Positions 17,851-26,228 are shown, counted from the first letter of the stretch. The stretch is DNA of 64,000 nucleotides from an uncultured Pseudohongiella sp. (GCA_951812715.1 OX638323.1:1426001-1490000); one strand, 5' to 3'. Program-made: numbers and translations. The notes: a model not told the origin generated them from the sequence alone.

Positions 17851-18648
17851 ATGAAATCCTTCATCGTGGATGCTTTCACCGACACTGCCTTCAAAGGAAA
17901 CCCCGCGGGCGTGTGTATTGTCGAGAGCCCCTTAAGCGACGAAAGGATGCTCAACATCGCAAGTGAGCTAAACCTTTCCGAAACCGCGTTCCTTCAATCG
18001 ATCCGGCAACCAGATTTGTTTTCCATCCGCTACTTCTCCCCCAAGAAGGAGATTCCGCTTTGTGGCCATGCCACACTCGGATCGGCCAAGGTGGTCTCCG
18101 AGTTGTATCAACTCAGAAACGTGAGTTTCGTTAATATTCAGAAGATTACACTTGCCGCGAGCGTCTCTGAAGGTGAGATCACAATGACTTTTCCACTCTA
18201 CGGCACAGTTCCGGCTGAGGCGCCGCCAATGCTATTGACCGCGCTTGGCATTGAGGCAATTGAAAACGTCGTTTACAACCAAGAAACGAACATATTGATG
18301 GTGGAGATTGCCGACCCTGAGGTGCTCGTAAACCTGGCGCCAGATTTCGGGGCGCTGTACCGATCGCATGATTCGATTGACGGCGTGCTGGTCACCGCTC
18401 CCGGTATTGGTGACTACGATTTCTACTCCCGCTACTTCTGGCCCTGGGCAGGCACTAACGAGGACCCCGTGACAGGCGGCACCCACACTTTCCTCGCGCC
18501 CTACTGGTCGAAGAAGCTTGGCAAAAGGAAGATGAGGTCTTTCCAGTGTTCCTGTCGTTCGGGCTTCATGGAAGTTGAGATCACGGATGAAGATCTGTGC
18601 ATCAGGAGTCAGGCGGTGATCATCTTTGAGGGCCGGATTCGGGTCTAG
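17851..18648 (+). CDS. PhzF-family isomerase
   Basis: The protein is 265 aa and cytosolic. The N-terminus MKSFIVDAFTDTAFKGNPAG is diagnostic, followed by the catalytic-Glu segment LNLSETAFL and IRYFSPKKEIPLCGHATLGS. The second half of the dimer-like fold has DYDFYSRYFWPWAGTNEDPV with TGGTHTFLAPYW. Named relatives isomerise trans-2,3-dihydro-3-hydroxyanthranilate in phenazine synthesis. No other phenazine gene is present, so a different small substrate is likely. It lies inside the interval bounded by the two tRNA-Ser genes. Confidence 0.85.
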   Translation: MKSFIVDAFTDTAFKGNPAGVCIVESPLSDERMLNIASELNLSETAFLQSIRQPDLFSIRYFSPKKEIPLCGHATLGSAKVVSELYQLRNVSFVNIQKITLAASVSEGEITMTFPLYGTVPAEAPPMLLTALGIEAIENVVYNQETNILMVEIADPEVLVNLAPDFGALYRSHDSIDGVLVTAPGIGDYDFYSRYFWPWAGTNEDPVTGGTHTFLAPYWSKKLGKRKMRSFQCSCRSGFMEVEITDEDLCIRSQAVIIFEGRIRV

Positions 18649-18756
18649 TATATCGGGAGTCTATCGGGGTCGGGCTTCGCGGCTAGGCTAGGCCAAGCCA
18701 ACTCTGCCTGAATCGCGAAGACTTGTGAGCGAAAATGGGATAAAGGGGGTATCGAT

Positions 18757-19187
18757 GTGACTCAGACTATGGCCTGGCCCGTGGAATTGGCGCGTCAGGA
18801 GGATGGCTCGATCTTTGTATCCTTCTCCGACATTCCGGAAGCCCTTACCGAAGGGGAGAACGAGTCCCAGACCCTTGCGCAGGCACGAGATTGCCTGATA
18901 GCTGCCTTGGGGGGTTACATTGGGGCACGGCGCGACATTCCCAAACCTTCTGCCGCGCGAGGGCGGCCCATGATCGCTTTACCGGCGCTTGCTGCCGCCA
19001 AGATTGCGTTGTACAACGCGATGCGCGCCGACGGAATGGGAAACACCGCACTGGCTACACGGCTAGGCGTTTCAGAGGGCGCGGTGCGCCGTCTCTAGAC
19101 CTCAACCATCGCTCGCACATCGGCCAAATCGAAAAAGCGCTTCAAGCACTCGGAAAACGGCTGACGGTAACGACCCAGATTGCTTGA
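18757..19187 (+). pseudogene. HicB-family antitoxin with a frameshift near the C-terminus
   Basis: The intact part reads VELARQEDGSIFVSFSDIPE, then ALTEGENESQTLAQARDCLI, the HicB partial RNase H fold. It continues into a DNA-binding helix pair, TALATRLGVSEGAVRRL, where a TAG stops it at 19098. In the next frame the family tail continues without a gap as LDLNHRSHIGQIEKALQALG, ending at 19187. Restoring one base in CGTCTCTAGACC would join them. The start is a GTG/ATG near 18757-18769. No hicA toxin is found in the 110 bases upstream or downstream, so this is an orphan. Confidence 0.8.
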
Positions 19188-19328
19188 TCTCAACTAGACG
19201 GAGATTCGACCAAACCGTATTCTCAAGCTCGAACCTCCAAGAAGACATGGGTGTCCTGACAGAGACAGACGGAGAACCTAAGTAATCTTCGATAAGTTCG
19301 GAAACCCAATAATGGGAGAGACTACGCA

Positions 19329-20477
19329 ATGACCACAGAAAAGATGTTTAGGAGAAAGTTCTTTCATCAGACTGAAGCAGCTTCGTTGGCATGCCGAGTC
19401 AGACTGAAAGCCTCCTTGGTAATTACGCTGTTTCTTTCCGCAGCCGGATGCACACTTGAGCCAGTAGATTCCCTTATCGAGGCAGCAAGATCTAGAGATG
19501 CTGATTCTGTGAAGCGCTTTCTCGAAGGCGGCGCCGATCCGGACATGCGACAGACCGATGGCGCCACGGCCTTGCATTGGGCGGTGCGCCGACAAGATTT
19601 TGAAATGGCAACCGTGCTGCTGGAAGCGGGCGCCGAAGTCAGAGCAATGAACAATCGTGGCGCCGTACCACTGCATCTTGCGGCAGAACGCGGCGACACC
19701 GGCATGATTAAACTACTGCTCGAATCGGGCACCAATCCAGACATCCTTCGAGGGATTTCAGAAACTCCAATCATGATTGCTTCGCAATCAGGTTCAGCCG
19801 AGAGTGTTCGAATACTGCTCGAAGCAGGAGCAGACGTGAACAAAGCCACATACCTGGGGGGTCAAACCGCTCTCTTGTGGGCATCAGCCCTTGGGCATGT
19901 CGATGTCGCGCGGGAGTTGATCGCTGCCGACGCCGGTTTGGAAGCGCGTTCAACGTCTGATCACCGCTTCGTAATTGCCGATGAATCAAATGGTTGCCGA
20001 ATGGACCAATACATAATCGATCAACTTTGGGGATTTTCACCACTAATTTTGGCAGTTATTAATGGTCACATCGGGATAGTTGAACTACTGCTTGAGGCCG
20101 GCGCGGACATTGACGGCCCAGCAGCGAACCGCGCTAGTTCCCTGCTTTTTGCGGCGCACGACGGTCATTTCGAAATCGTACGATTGTTGCTTGATCATGG
20201 AGCTGATCCGGATCCGATTGGCGCTGCGTGCAGCGCCTTGCACGCAGCAGTGTTGAGTGATGATCCCGAAATATTAAGCATGCTGCTCGAAAGTGGCGCC
20301 GATATAAACTCACTCAATTACGAGGGGAGAACGCCACTCGATCTATCCGTGGATCTTCTCGGGCGGGGCATGCCCAACGAAGCCACCGCACCCACCGATG
20401 GAGACACAACCATAAGCGACATGCTTGAGGAATTTGGCGGTCTCAGGGCTACACAACTCGAAGCGGCCTGCGGATGA
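19329..20477 (+). CDS. Ankyrin-repeat lipoprotein
   Basis: The protein is 382 aa. The N-terminal LVITLFLSAAGC forms a lipobox (SAAGC), so the protein should be lipid-anchored and periplasm-facing. At least eight ankyrin repeats follow; examples are DGATALHWAVRRQDFEMATV, GAVPLHLAAERGDTGMIKLL and GQTALLWASALGHVDVAREL. A non-repeat insert (HRFVIADESNGCRMDQYIID) lies around residues 215-235. Ankyrin lipoproteins act as protein-binding scaffolds; the partner is unknown. Similar proteins are often found near PQQ dehydrogenase genes, but here the closest is 7.5 kb away. It lies just upstream of the second tRNA-Ser. Confidence 0.85.
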   Translation: MTTEKMFRRKFFHQTEAASLACRVRLKASLVITLFLSAAGCTLEPVDSLIEAARSRDADSVKRFLEGGADPDMRQTDGATALHWAVRRQDFEMATVLLEAGAEVRAMNNRGAVPLHLAAERGDTGMIKLLLESGTNPDILRGISETPIMIASQSGSAESVRILLEAGADVNKATYLGGQTALLWASALGHVDVARELIAADAGLEARSTSDHRFVIADESNGCRMDQYIIDQLWGFSPLILAVINGHIGIVELLLEAGADIDGPAANRASSLLFAAHDGHFEIVRLLLDHGADPDPIGAACSALHAAVLSDDPEILSMLLESGADINSLNYEGRTPLDLSVDLLGRGMPNEATAPTDGDTTISDMLEEFGGLRATQLEAACG

Positions 20478-20540
20478 CCATTACCAAGATTTCCTTAGGT
20501 CACAGTTTTTGCTGGTAGCAAGGCTATAATTCCCCACCGA

Positions 20541-20630
20541 GGAGAGGTGCCGGAGCGGTTGAACGGGCTTGATTCGAAATCAAGAGAGGGCGCAAGCCCT
20601 CCCAGGGTTCAAATCCCTGCCTCTCCGCCA
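20541..20630 (+). tRNA. tRNA-Ser(CGA), canonical copy
   Basis: The gene is 90 nt with encoded CCA. The acceptor stem GGAGAGG/CCTCTCC pairs perfectly, the anticodon arm is CTTGA-TTCGAAA-TCAAG (anticodon CGA) and the variable arm GAGGG-CGCAAG-CCCTC is perfect. TATAAT at 20525-20530 is the probable -10 box. It differs from the copy at 17428 by only a few bases, and the two upstream regions share just the -10 box. Confidence 0.95.
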
Positions 20631-20719
20631 GATTGTTCAATTTATTGGAGGATGTCGCACGATGATCCGAATTCCCAAGTGGGAATTGCCGGCCTGAGAT
20701 TCCCTGCCTCAAACAGGCA

Positions 20720-21928
20720 TCAGAAATCTACCCTTGCGACATTGACTTGCGGAGCCTCGCTGATATCGGTCCAGGTCACGTAGACTGACTCGTCTTTTTC
20801 AACGATCACGGGAAAGCCACTGCGGCGAGAAGCGTTCGTTGCCGCAACTTCCGTGCTGCTGACGAACTCGCCGTCCTGAGTGAAGAGAGAAAGCATGATG
20901 TGTGCGCCATCTCGTTCCGTGTCGAGCCAGCTCACCACGACGCGGCCTGATTTCAGAATGGCGACGCCAACACGGCCGATCGTATGTGGGCCGGCCACCG
21001 GCACCGGTTCGGAAAAGCTGATTCCGCCATCGTCAGACAGCGCCAATTTGACTGCAGGCGTATCGTCTTTGGCGGTAAACCAACTAACGGCTACCTGATC
21101 GTCCCGTGCGGCAACCGCCGGCCCGTTTACCGGGCAACCAGCGATCCGCCAATCGTCGTTGTGAACTGCTTGCGGCGCCGTCCAGGCGCCATTTACAAAG
21201 CGGGTGAAATAGATGTCCCTGATTTCTTCATCCGACCGATTCCGGTAAACCACGATGGGGCCCGCGGTAGTCATCGCGGAACTGGTCTGGCAGCATTCAC
21301 AGACCCGGCTATCCAGTTCCCATTCGTCAATCGTCAGGCCGGTTGGATCAAACACGCCAGCGCGCAATGTCATTGCTCCGTAGCCTTCCGCAGACTTCGT
21401 ATTTCGTCCATCAAGCCAGGAGATCATTGTGTGTCCCGCCCCTACCGGAAGCATGGAGACGAATCCGTGCTCCGCACTGACTCCGTCATTGTGGATTATC
21501 CTCGGCTCACTCCACCCCTGTTGTTCCGCATCGTAGAATTTCGCTTCAATGTCGTAGTCATAGGTACCTTCCGCGCTCATTTTCAACCAATGCGTGGTTT
21601 TGTTGCCTTGATTAACGGACAACATGGGAAAATCCGCCCAGTTGACGAACCAGTCGTCTCCCTGGCTAACCATCTCTGGCTCGGACCATTTGTCATCCGT
21701 CAGTTGAGAAAAGACTAAACCGGCAACTTCCTCGTTCCGGTTAACCCAGGACAAATATATCCGCCCTGATTCGTCGGCCACTACTCGTGAAAGACTGCTA
21801 TTTGATGGGGCAGGTGTTTCCAGGCGCGTGACAGAGACGTCAGCAGCCAATACCGGGGCTGAAACAACAAACGCCGCGACCGTGGAAGCGGCGAGAATGA
21901 AAAACAGGGACTTTGGCGGCGTATTCAT
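20720..21928 (-). CDS. Exported sialidase-like (BNR/Asp-box) beta-propeller with a CxCC motif
   Basis: The protein is 402 aa. The signal peptide MNTPPKSLFFILAASTVAAF is followed by a repeated strand pattern with Asp-box-like elements: SRVVADESGRIYLSWVNRN, KLALSDDGGISFSEPVPVAG and VVSWLDTERDGAH. A conserved-looking cysteine cluster CECC (residues 210-213, in SRVCECCQTSSA) plus Cys 265 (RIAGCPVNGP) is unusual for a sialidase. The sialidase catalytic Arg triad is not obvious, so sialidase activity is not claimed. It overlaps the upstream TlpA gene by 4 bases, suggesting that TlpA maintains its cysteines. Confidence 0.75.
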   Translation of the reverse strand: MNTPPKSLFFILAASTVAAFVVSAPVLAADVSVTRLETPAPSNSSLSRVVADESGRIYLSWVNRNEEVAGLVFSQLTDDKWSEPEMVSQGDDWFVNWADFPMLSVNQGNKTTHWLKMSAEGTYDYDIEAKFYDAEQQGWSEPRIIHNDGVSAEHGFVSMLPVGAGHTMISWLDGRNTKSAEGYGAMTLRAGVFDPTGLTIDEWELDSRVCECCQTSSAMTTAGPIVVYRNRSDEEIRDIYFTRFVNGAWTAPQAVHNDDWRIAGCPVNGPAVAARDDQVAVSWFTAKDDTPAVKLALSDDGGISFSEPVPVAGPHTIGRVGVAILKSGRVVVSWLDTERDGAHIMLSLFTQDGEFVSSTEVAATNASRRSGFPVIVEKDESVYVTWTDISEAPQVNVARVDF

Positions 21929-22407
21929 GGTTGAGTCTCTTCAACCAGACCCTGACTCGCCAGTTCCTCGAGAATGTCCTGCTCGGTCTGCATCCCTATC
22001 AGCTTCGCAGTCACTTCACCGGACGGAGAAAGGATGTAGGTGGTGGGCAATACATCCGGGGGTCGAAGCCCAAGCGCTTCTATTTCCTGTCGGCTAAGCA
22101 CGGGAAATTCAATGCCCAGCTCGTTCGCGATATCGAGGGTGACTTCTCGAGGATCGTCATCGAAATTAATGCCGACTATCCGGATGTCGCTGGAGTTCAA
22201 ACGCTCCTGAAGCGAATTCAGCATCGGAATCTCTACACGACAGGGAGCACACCATTCGGACCAGTAGTTCACGACCCGCCAGGCCCCCTCATCAGCCTCG
22301 ATTGCCTGTGATGCTGAAAACGGCAGGAACAGCGCCACAAACAAAGCTGGGCAATACATTCGCGCTTTGTTCAACGGCGAGAAGATTCCTGCTTTCATGG
22401 AAACCAT
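21925..22407 (-). CDS. TlpA/ResA-family thioredoxin-like protein
   Basis: The protein is 160 aa, start ATG 22407 with AAGAAG six bases upstream (an in-frame TTG at 22413 is less likely). A signal/anchor segment (YCPALFVALFLPFSASQA) precedes the thioredoxin fold. The active site WCAPC lies in NYWSEWCAPCRVEIPMLNSL (Cys 53 and 56) and the cis-Pro loop in DVLPTTYILSPSGEV. It would act as a periplasmic disulfide reductase or isomerase. Its stop codon overlaps the start of the CECC-bearing beta-propeller, so the two are translationally coupled and the propeller is the likely client. Confidence 0.9.
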   Translation of the reverse strand: MVSMKAGIFSPLNKARMYCPALFVALFLPFSASQAIEADEGAWRVVNYWSEWCAPCRVEIPMLNSLQERLNSSDIRIVGINFDDDPREVTLDIANELGIEFPVLSRQEIEALGLRPPDVLPTTYILSPSGEVTAKLIGMQTEQDILEELASQGLVEETQP

Positions 22408-22522
22408 TGCCAACTTCTTTCGGTTACATTGCGATCAGTCAATCGGCCCGAGTCTATCACGGGCACAGCGCTCTCTCTGCCGCTCTGACGGGGACGCGGA
22501 CGCGGATCAACCGGCCCGCAAA

Positions 22523-23026
22523 CTAATTTTCGATGACCGCGACAGCTTCGACTTCAACCTGCAACTCCGGAATGACCAGCCCCGGCACTCCCACCATGGT
22601 CGACGCTGGCTTGTTCTGCTGGGTGAAGAACCCTACCCTCGCCTCGTTGTAAGCGGACACTCTTTCGCTGCTTATATCCACGATATAGGTGCGAATCTGG
22701 ACTACGTCCTCAGGGGAGGCGCCCGCCGCCTGCAACTGCCGGCGCAAATTCGCGAAGGTGTATTCAACCTGTTGCCCGAAATCCTCGGGAATCTCGCCGT
22801 CGGAAATACCTACCTGCCCGGAGACATAAATCGTCGTCACACCTCCGTGGCTAGTCGTTACCACGTTTGAAAAGGTCGATCCGACGTTGAAGAACTCTTT
22901 TTGCAGGCTGTCGGATTCGGCCGCTAAACTCATGCCTGTGCACAGCAGCAACGCGAGCGCCCACGCGCCGAACCCGATAGTACGAAGTCCAATGAAGTGA
23001 ATAATCCCCGTGAATCTATCCATCAT
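22523..23026 (-). CDS. Exported RidA/YjgF-family protein
   Basis: The protein is about 167 aa, start at the tandem ATGs 23026/23023 after GAGGTAGGC. The extra upstream open frame has no ribosome site. A hydrophobic N-terminal segment (FGAWALALLLCTGMSLAAES) predicts export. The domain shows IYVSGQVGISDGEIPEDFGQ, then QVEYTFANLRRQLQAAGASP and QIRTYIVDISSE, the RidA trimer fold. RidA proteins deaminate reactive enamines from PLP enzymes in the cytosol. The Arg of the active site lies in VQIRTYI here, but the periplasmic location makes that role unlikely. Confidence 0.8.
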   Translation of the reverse strand: MMDRFTGIIHFIGLRTIGFGAWALALLLCTGMSLAAESDSLQKEFFNVGSTFSNVVTTSHGGVTTIYVSGQVGISDGEIPEDFGQQVEYTFANLRRQLQAAGASPEDVVQIRTYIVDISSERVSAYNEARVGFFTQQNKPASTMVGVPGLVIPELQVEVEAVAVIEN

Positions 23027-23133
23027 GCCTACCTCGCTTTGACCGGTAATTTCCTGAATATCCGAAGTATCCACCAATATCTTCACTATTGCATGAAAGC
23101 GCTGGCGCGGGTTATGCAAACACCTTTGAGGAC

Positions 23134-23466
23134 TCAAGTTGCCAGGGCAGTCTTGCCTTCATTGCCACCTTCGCCACCTTCGATCTGGACCGTGACGCGA
23201 ATGTCTGCATCAAGGGATGCGAGCATCTTCATTAGCCGGTCTAGCGTGAATCGCCGCAGGTCTGCGTTGCGCACCCTTGAAAAGTCGGCTGCGGCAAATC
23301 GGGTCAGCGCAGCGGCCTTCCTCACGGACAGACCGCGGTCATCAAGAACGGAAATGATGCGGCTGGCAATAACCGCCTTGGCGTGTTTCAGATCCGCTTC
23401 CGGGGCACTGAAATCGCGAAAAACGTTGCCGCTCCCTTCAACCAACTCAATGTCGTTTTCGTTCAT
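23134..23466 (-). CDS. higA: XRE-family antitoxin (HigA-like)
   Basis: The protein is 110 aa. The helix-turn-helix is SVLDDRGLSVRKAAALTRFA followed by AADFSRVRNADLRRFTLDRL. This is the arrangement of HigA2/helix-turn-helix antitoxins that follow Gp49-like toxins. The C-terminus ADIRVTVQIEGGEGG is the usual dimer/neutralisation tail. Its start overlaps the stop of the toxin gene by 4 bases, and the toxin-first order is characteristic. Autoregulation of the pair is expected. Confidence 0.8.
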   Translation of the reverse strand: MNENDIELVEGSGNVFRDFSAPEADLKHAKAVIASRIISVLDDRGLSVRKAAALTRFAAADFSRVRNADLRRFTLDRLMKMLASLDADIRVTVQIEGGEGGNEGKTALAT

Positions 23467-23828
23467 GGCGATAACTCCGATTTCAAGCGCTTAAGTCGCC
23501 CCGCGATCAGTTCGATTTCTGGCTTAGGCGTCTTGATTCCCACCAGTGATTTCTTCTGGAACGCGTGGAGCACCCAGATCTGATCATCCAATCCGGTTAC
23601 ACATACCACCCGCCAAGCGTTCGTCCTGTAGCGGACGACGATCTCTAGAACACTCGATCCCAAGCCTTTCAGCGGCTTGGCGATTTCCGCCTTACCGCCC
23701 TCGGCCGCGATCGTTAGTGCGGTATTCGCCCGGTCCCGCACGGCTTCGGGGAAGGCCTCAAATACCTTGCGCGCAGCCCTGATCCAGCTAACTGGTTTCG
23801 TATCGCGGTACGCGTCGTATGTTGTCAT
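23463..23828 (-). CDS. higB: RelE/HigB-type toxin (phage Gp49-like)
   Basis: The protein is 121 aa. The core reads KVFEAFPEAVRDRANTAL, then KGLGSSVLEIVVRYRTNAWR and VVCVTGLDDQIWVLHAFQKK, and ends SLVGIKTPKPEIELIAGRLK. This is the Gp49-like ribosome-dependent mRNA interferase family, with conserved FQKKSxxGIxTP. It is transcribed before its antitoxin. Both reading frames are intact, so the locus is probably functional. Confidence 0.8.
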   Translation of the reverse strand: MTTYDAYRDTKPVSWIRAARKVFEAFPEAVRDRANTALTIAAEGGKAEIAKPLKGLGSSVLEIVVRYRTNAWRVVCVTGLDDQIWVLHAFQKKSLVGIKTPKPEIELIAGRLKRLKSELSP

Positions 23829-23959
23829 ATATCACTACACCACTCAAGACATTACCCGCAAATGTTGACGGATGCGGTCGATTCGCGCTGAATAGTCGCC
23901 ATGGGTTTCGGGTGCATATACTCTTACTGCCTAACAAAGACCGGTTGGTGTAGAAAAAA

Positions 23960-24286
23960 TTGTCAGTGGGCCAGAAAATCAAAATGCACGAAGCTAAATC
24001 CCAATTGTTGAAGCTTGGCAAACTTGCGTGGCAGGGCGAGGAAGTCATCATTGCCAAAGCGGGAGAACCATGGCTGCGCCTGACGCCGTATCGGGAACAT
24101 AGACAGGAACGAAAAATGGGAGGGCTGGAGGATCAGTTCTGGATGTCTCCCGATTTCGACGATGAGGATGAAGAACTCATACAGGGCATCGAAGCTTCAA
24201 CGACCTTTCCGAGAGAAAAGCAATGGGACACCCATCACGCCATCGGGCGGGCATCCCATGAACCAGAATATGGCGAAAAGCAATGA
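23960..24286 (+). CDS. Phd/YefM-family antitoxin without a cognate toxin, read through into a repeat
   Basis: The protein is 108 aa; family members are about 80. IKMHEAKSQLLKLGKLAWQG then EEVIIAKAGEPWLRLTPYRE is the dimeric DNA-binding Phd/YefM fold, and the toxin-binding tail is SPDFDDEDEELIQGIE. The last roughly 30 residues (from ASTTFPREKQWDTHH) are encoded by the palindromic repeat at 24221. The repeat therefore probably inserted at or near the natural stop and extended the protein. No PIN or RelE toxin follows; instead a DarG fragment starts at once. Start GTG/ATG near 23960-23987. Confidence 0.75.
   Translation: MSVGQKIKMHEAKSQLLKLGKLAWQGEEVIIAKAGEPWLRLTPYREHRQERKMGGLEDQFWMSPDFDDEDEELIQGIEASTTFPREKQWDTHHAIGRASHEPEYGEKQ
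24221..24262. repeat. Palindromic repeat, copy A (TGGGACACCC...GGGTGTCCCA family)
   Basis: AATGGGACACCCAT followed by GGGCGGGCATCCCATGA. The right arm is partly degraded. It overlaps the end of the Phd gene and supplies the ATG of the following DarG fragment. Confidence 0.75.
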
Positions 24287-24878
24287 AGTACCGAGGATGA
24301 GCGCAAACCACGCGGCGCTGATCGGACTGATCGACCAATACCTTCGCGGACTGCTCGACCCGTTCATCACTCTGCTGGAAGTCCACAAGCTGATGTACTT
24401 CATGCAAGTTGCCGGGCAGCCACTCAAACTCAAGTTCACCAAAGGTCCCTATGGTCCATATGCCGAAAACCTGCGTCATGTTCTGAATTCGCTGGAAGGC
24501 CACTTCATCTCAGGGTACCGCGACGGTGGCGATATGCCCGACAAGCAGTTGGAACTGGTGCCGGGCGCTCTGGAAGATTCCGGTAAGTCGCTTAACCGCT
24601 CACCCAAAACGCCGGAACGATTCGACCGGGTGGCCGATCTGGTAACGGGATTCGAGTCGGCATACGGTCTTGAACTGCTTTCCACGGTGCATTGGGTTCT
24701 GACACATGACCGGCCAGCCTCGCGTTAAGCGCTCGTGAAGCAGACTCATGCTTGGAACAATCAAAAAAGGCGCTTCTCCCCCCGGCAGATTGGATTGGCG
24801 GCGGATGTGCTGGCCGAAAAGGGCTGGGTTAAATTCGCCGAATCGTGCGGAAAACTCATTAGCAGGTATGGACGATGA
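24258..24878 (+). pseudogene. C-terminal domain of a DarG-type antitoxin, with an in-frame stop
   Basis: Family sequence starts near LIGLIDQYLRGLLDPFITLL and continues VHKLMYFMQVAGQPLKLKFT, KGPYGPYAENLRHVLNSLEG and HFISGYRDGGDMPDKQLELV. This matches the C-terminal domain of DNA ADP-ribosyl glycohydrolase DarG, which contacts the toxin DarT. The N-terminal macro domain is missing, replaced by the repeat. A TAA at 24726-24728 interrupts the frame, yet the same frame continues RRFSPRQIGLAADVLAEKGW up to TGA 24876, which is the expected family end. No darT is present. Confidence 0.8.
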
Positions 24879-24951
24879 TCCGCTGATAATCGAGGTGTAG
24901 TATCAGTCCGGTAACCGTGAGTAAAGAAAAGACTTGCACCCGGAGACAACC

Positions 24952-24969
24952 GTCAAGGAATCCTTGACA
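24952..24969. repeat. Perfect inverted repeat GTCAAGGAATCCTTGACA, copy 1
   Basis: Arms GTCAAGGA/TCCTTGAC around one A. An identical 18-mer lies at 27882-27899. The two copies bracket the AT-rich HAD/HAD/SDR block. Confidence 0.8.
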
Positions 24970-25018
24970 GTTCGATCCTGGGAAAATCATCAGATTAAGC
25001 ACGAATTCCTAATCACAT

Positions 25019-25059
25019 AGGGACGCCCATCGAATCATTCGGCGGGTGTCTCATGAGGC
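25019..25059. repeat. Palindromic repeat, copy B
   Basis: AGGGACGCCCATCGAATCAT then TCGGCGGGTGTCTCATGAGG. It is a diverged copy with compensating changes in both arms (GACGCCC, GGGTGTC). Confidence 0.6.
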
Positions 25060-25082
25060 ACCATAATGTGAATGTCCCATAA

Positions 25083-25202
25083 GTCCCTTTGTATGGTGAA
25101 GAAGTAATAATTGAAGCAATAAACTATTTTGTTGAAGTTCAGAGCTGGCAAGAAATAGATATCGTTATTGGAATTGTTGAGCGTCGCCCACTATATGTAT
25201 AA
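25083..25202 (+). pseudogene. Short AT-rich coding remnant of unknown family
   Basis: The open frame reads VPLYGEEVIIEAINYFVEVQ, then SWQEIDIVIGIVERRPLYV and TAA. It has no start codon and begins at a stop, so it looks like the C-terminal end of a lost gene in low-GC DNA. I do not recognise the family. The rest of 24879-25389 is AT-rich without a supported gene. Confidence 0.35.
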
Positions 25203-25389
25203 TTGGGACCACTAGTGAGACTATTGTAGAGGGAAAGCCTTGAAATCAATAACAAAAAATCCAAGCTATTAATATTGGCTTGCTTCAGTGTGAAGGATTT
25301 TTTACTCATGAAGTTGAGTCAATGTCTGTCATTAATGGATTAAGCTAGATGCCAAAGAAATAGCATTTGGTGTATATACTGGAGAGTAA

Positions 25390-26037
25390 ATGATGATTAA
25401 GTGCATTATTTTTGACAATGATGGAACATTGGTAGATAGTGAAAATTTATGCAATCTAGGGTTAGTAATTACGCTAAAAAATTATGGTATAGATGCAAGT
25501 GAAGGTCAACTTGTTAGCGATTTTCGAGGAGTCAAGCTGGCTGATATTCTCGCGACAATGGAGGATATTTATAATGTAAAGTTTGATACTGAATTTGTAT
25601 TACAATATCGTAAAATAGTGGACGAATTGTTTGAAATGCACCTTAAACCTGTAGAAGGGGTAGTGGCAATGCTCAAGCAATTAGATATACCAATCTGTGT
25701 CGCATCCAGTGGGCCGATGGAGAAAATTGAGCGTTCTTTAGCGTTAACAGGGATCAGTGACTATTTTTGCGACCGGATATTTAGTTCTTATACTATTAAC
25801 AGCTGGAAACCGGAGCCAGATTTGTTTTTACATGCAGCACGCGAACTTAATGTGCATCCAGAAGGTTGTCTAGTTGTAGAAGACAGTAAAGTGGGTATTA
25901 TTGCAGCCAACCGAGCAAAAATGCAGGCTTGCCTTTATGATCCGGTCGGTTGTATTAGTATTGATAATGAATATCAATATACACTGATCAAGCGGATAGC
26001 AGATATCATCCCTTTGCTGAATGCCAACACTCATTAG
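25390..26037 (+). CDS. HAD-superfamily phosphatase, YieH-like
   Basis: The protein is 215 aa, start ATG 25390 after GGAG. Motif I is FDNDGTLVDSENL, the Thr/Ser motif CVASSGPMEKIERSL, the Lys motif SWKPEPDLFLHAARELNV and motif IV LVVEDSKVGIIAANRA. The order and the sentence FRGVKLADILATM closely recall Escherichia coli YieH (6-phosphogluconate phosphatase) as I remember it. GC is far lower than the surroundings and codons are A/T-ending (many AAA, ATT, TTA), so it is foreign. It would dephosphorylate a small sugar phosphate in the cytosol. Confidence 0.85.
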   Translation: MMIKCIIFDNDGTLVDSENLCNLGLVITLKNYGIDASEGQLVSDFRGVKLADILATMEDIYNVKFDTEFVLQYRKIVDELFEMHLKPVEGVVAMLKQLDIPICVASSGPMEKIERSLALTGISDYFCDRIFSSYTINSWKPEPDLFLHAARELNVHPEGCLVVEDSKVGIIAANRAKMQACLYDPVGCISIDNEYQYTLIKRIADIIPLLNANTH

Positions 26038-26184
26038 TACGGATAGTAGTGCCATTATGGATGAGGCAACGGGGGGCTGTCTACTCACAGCACTAAAATG
26101 GAACTAAGTCTGTATCAAAAATGGTCCCACTTTTTGGACAGTTCGCCAAGGTGTGCTCCAATGCCAAGAGGAAACATGAGAATA

Positions 26185-26228
26185 CAATGGGACACCCATC
26201 ATGTGATCAACTGGGTGTCCCATGAGAC
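26185..26228. repeat. Palindromic repeat, copy C (best preserved)
   Basis: CAATGGGACACCCATCATGT then GATCAACTGGGTGTCCCATG. TGGGACACCC and GGGTGTCCCA are perfect complements. It lies in the 292-bp gap between the two HAD genes, which otherwise holds nothing recognisable. Confidence 0.85.

Noticed and set aside
17851..18648. Phenazine biosynthesis cluster
   Set aside because: Only a PhzF-family gene is present and the family has many other roles.
17428..20630. Integrative element using tRNA-Ser as attachment site
   Set aside because: No integrase is present and whole tRNA genes, rather than a 3' fragment, are duplicated; kept only as an open possibility.
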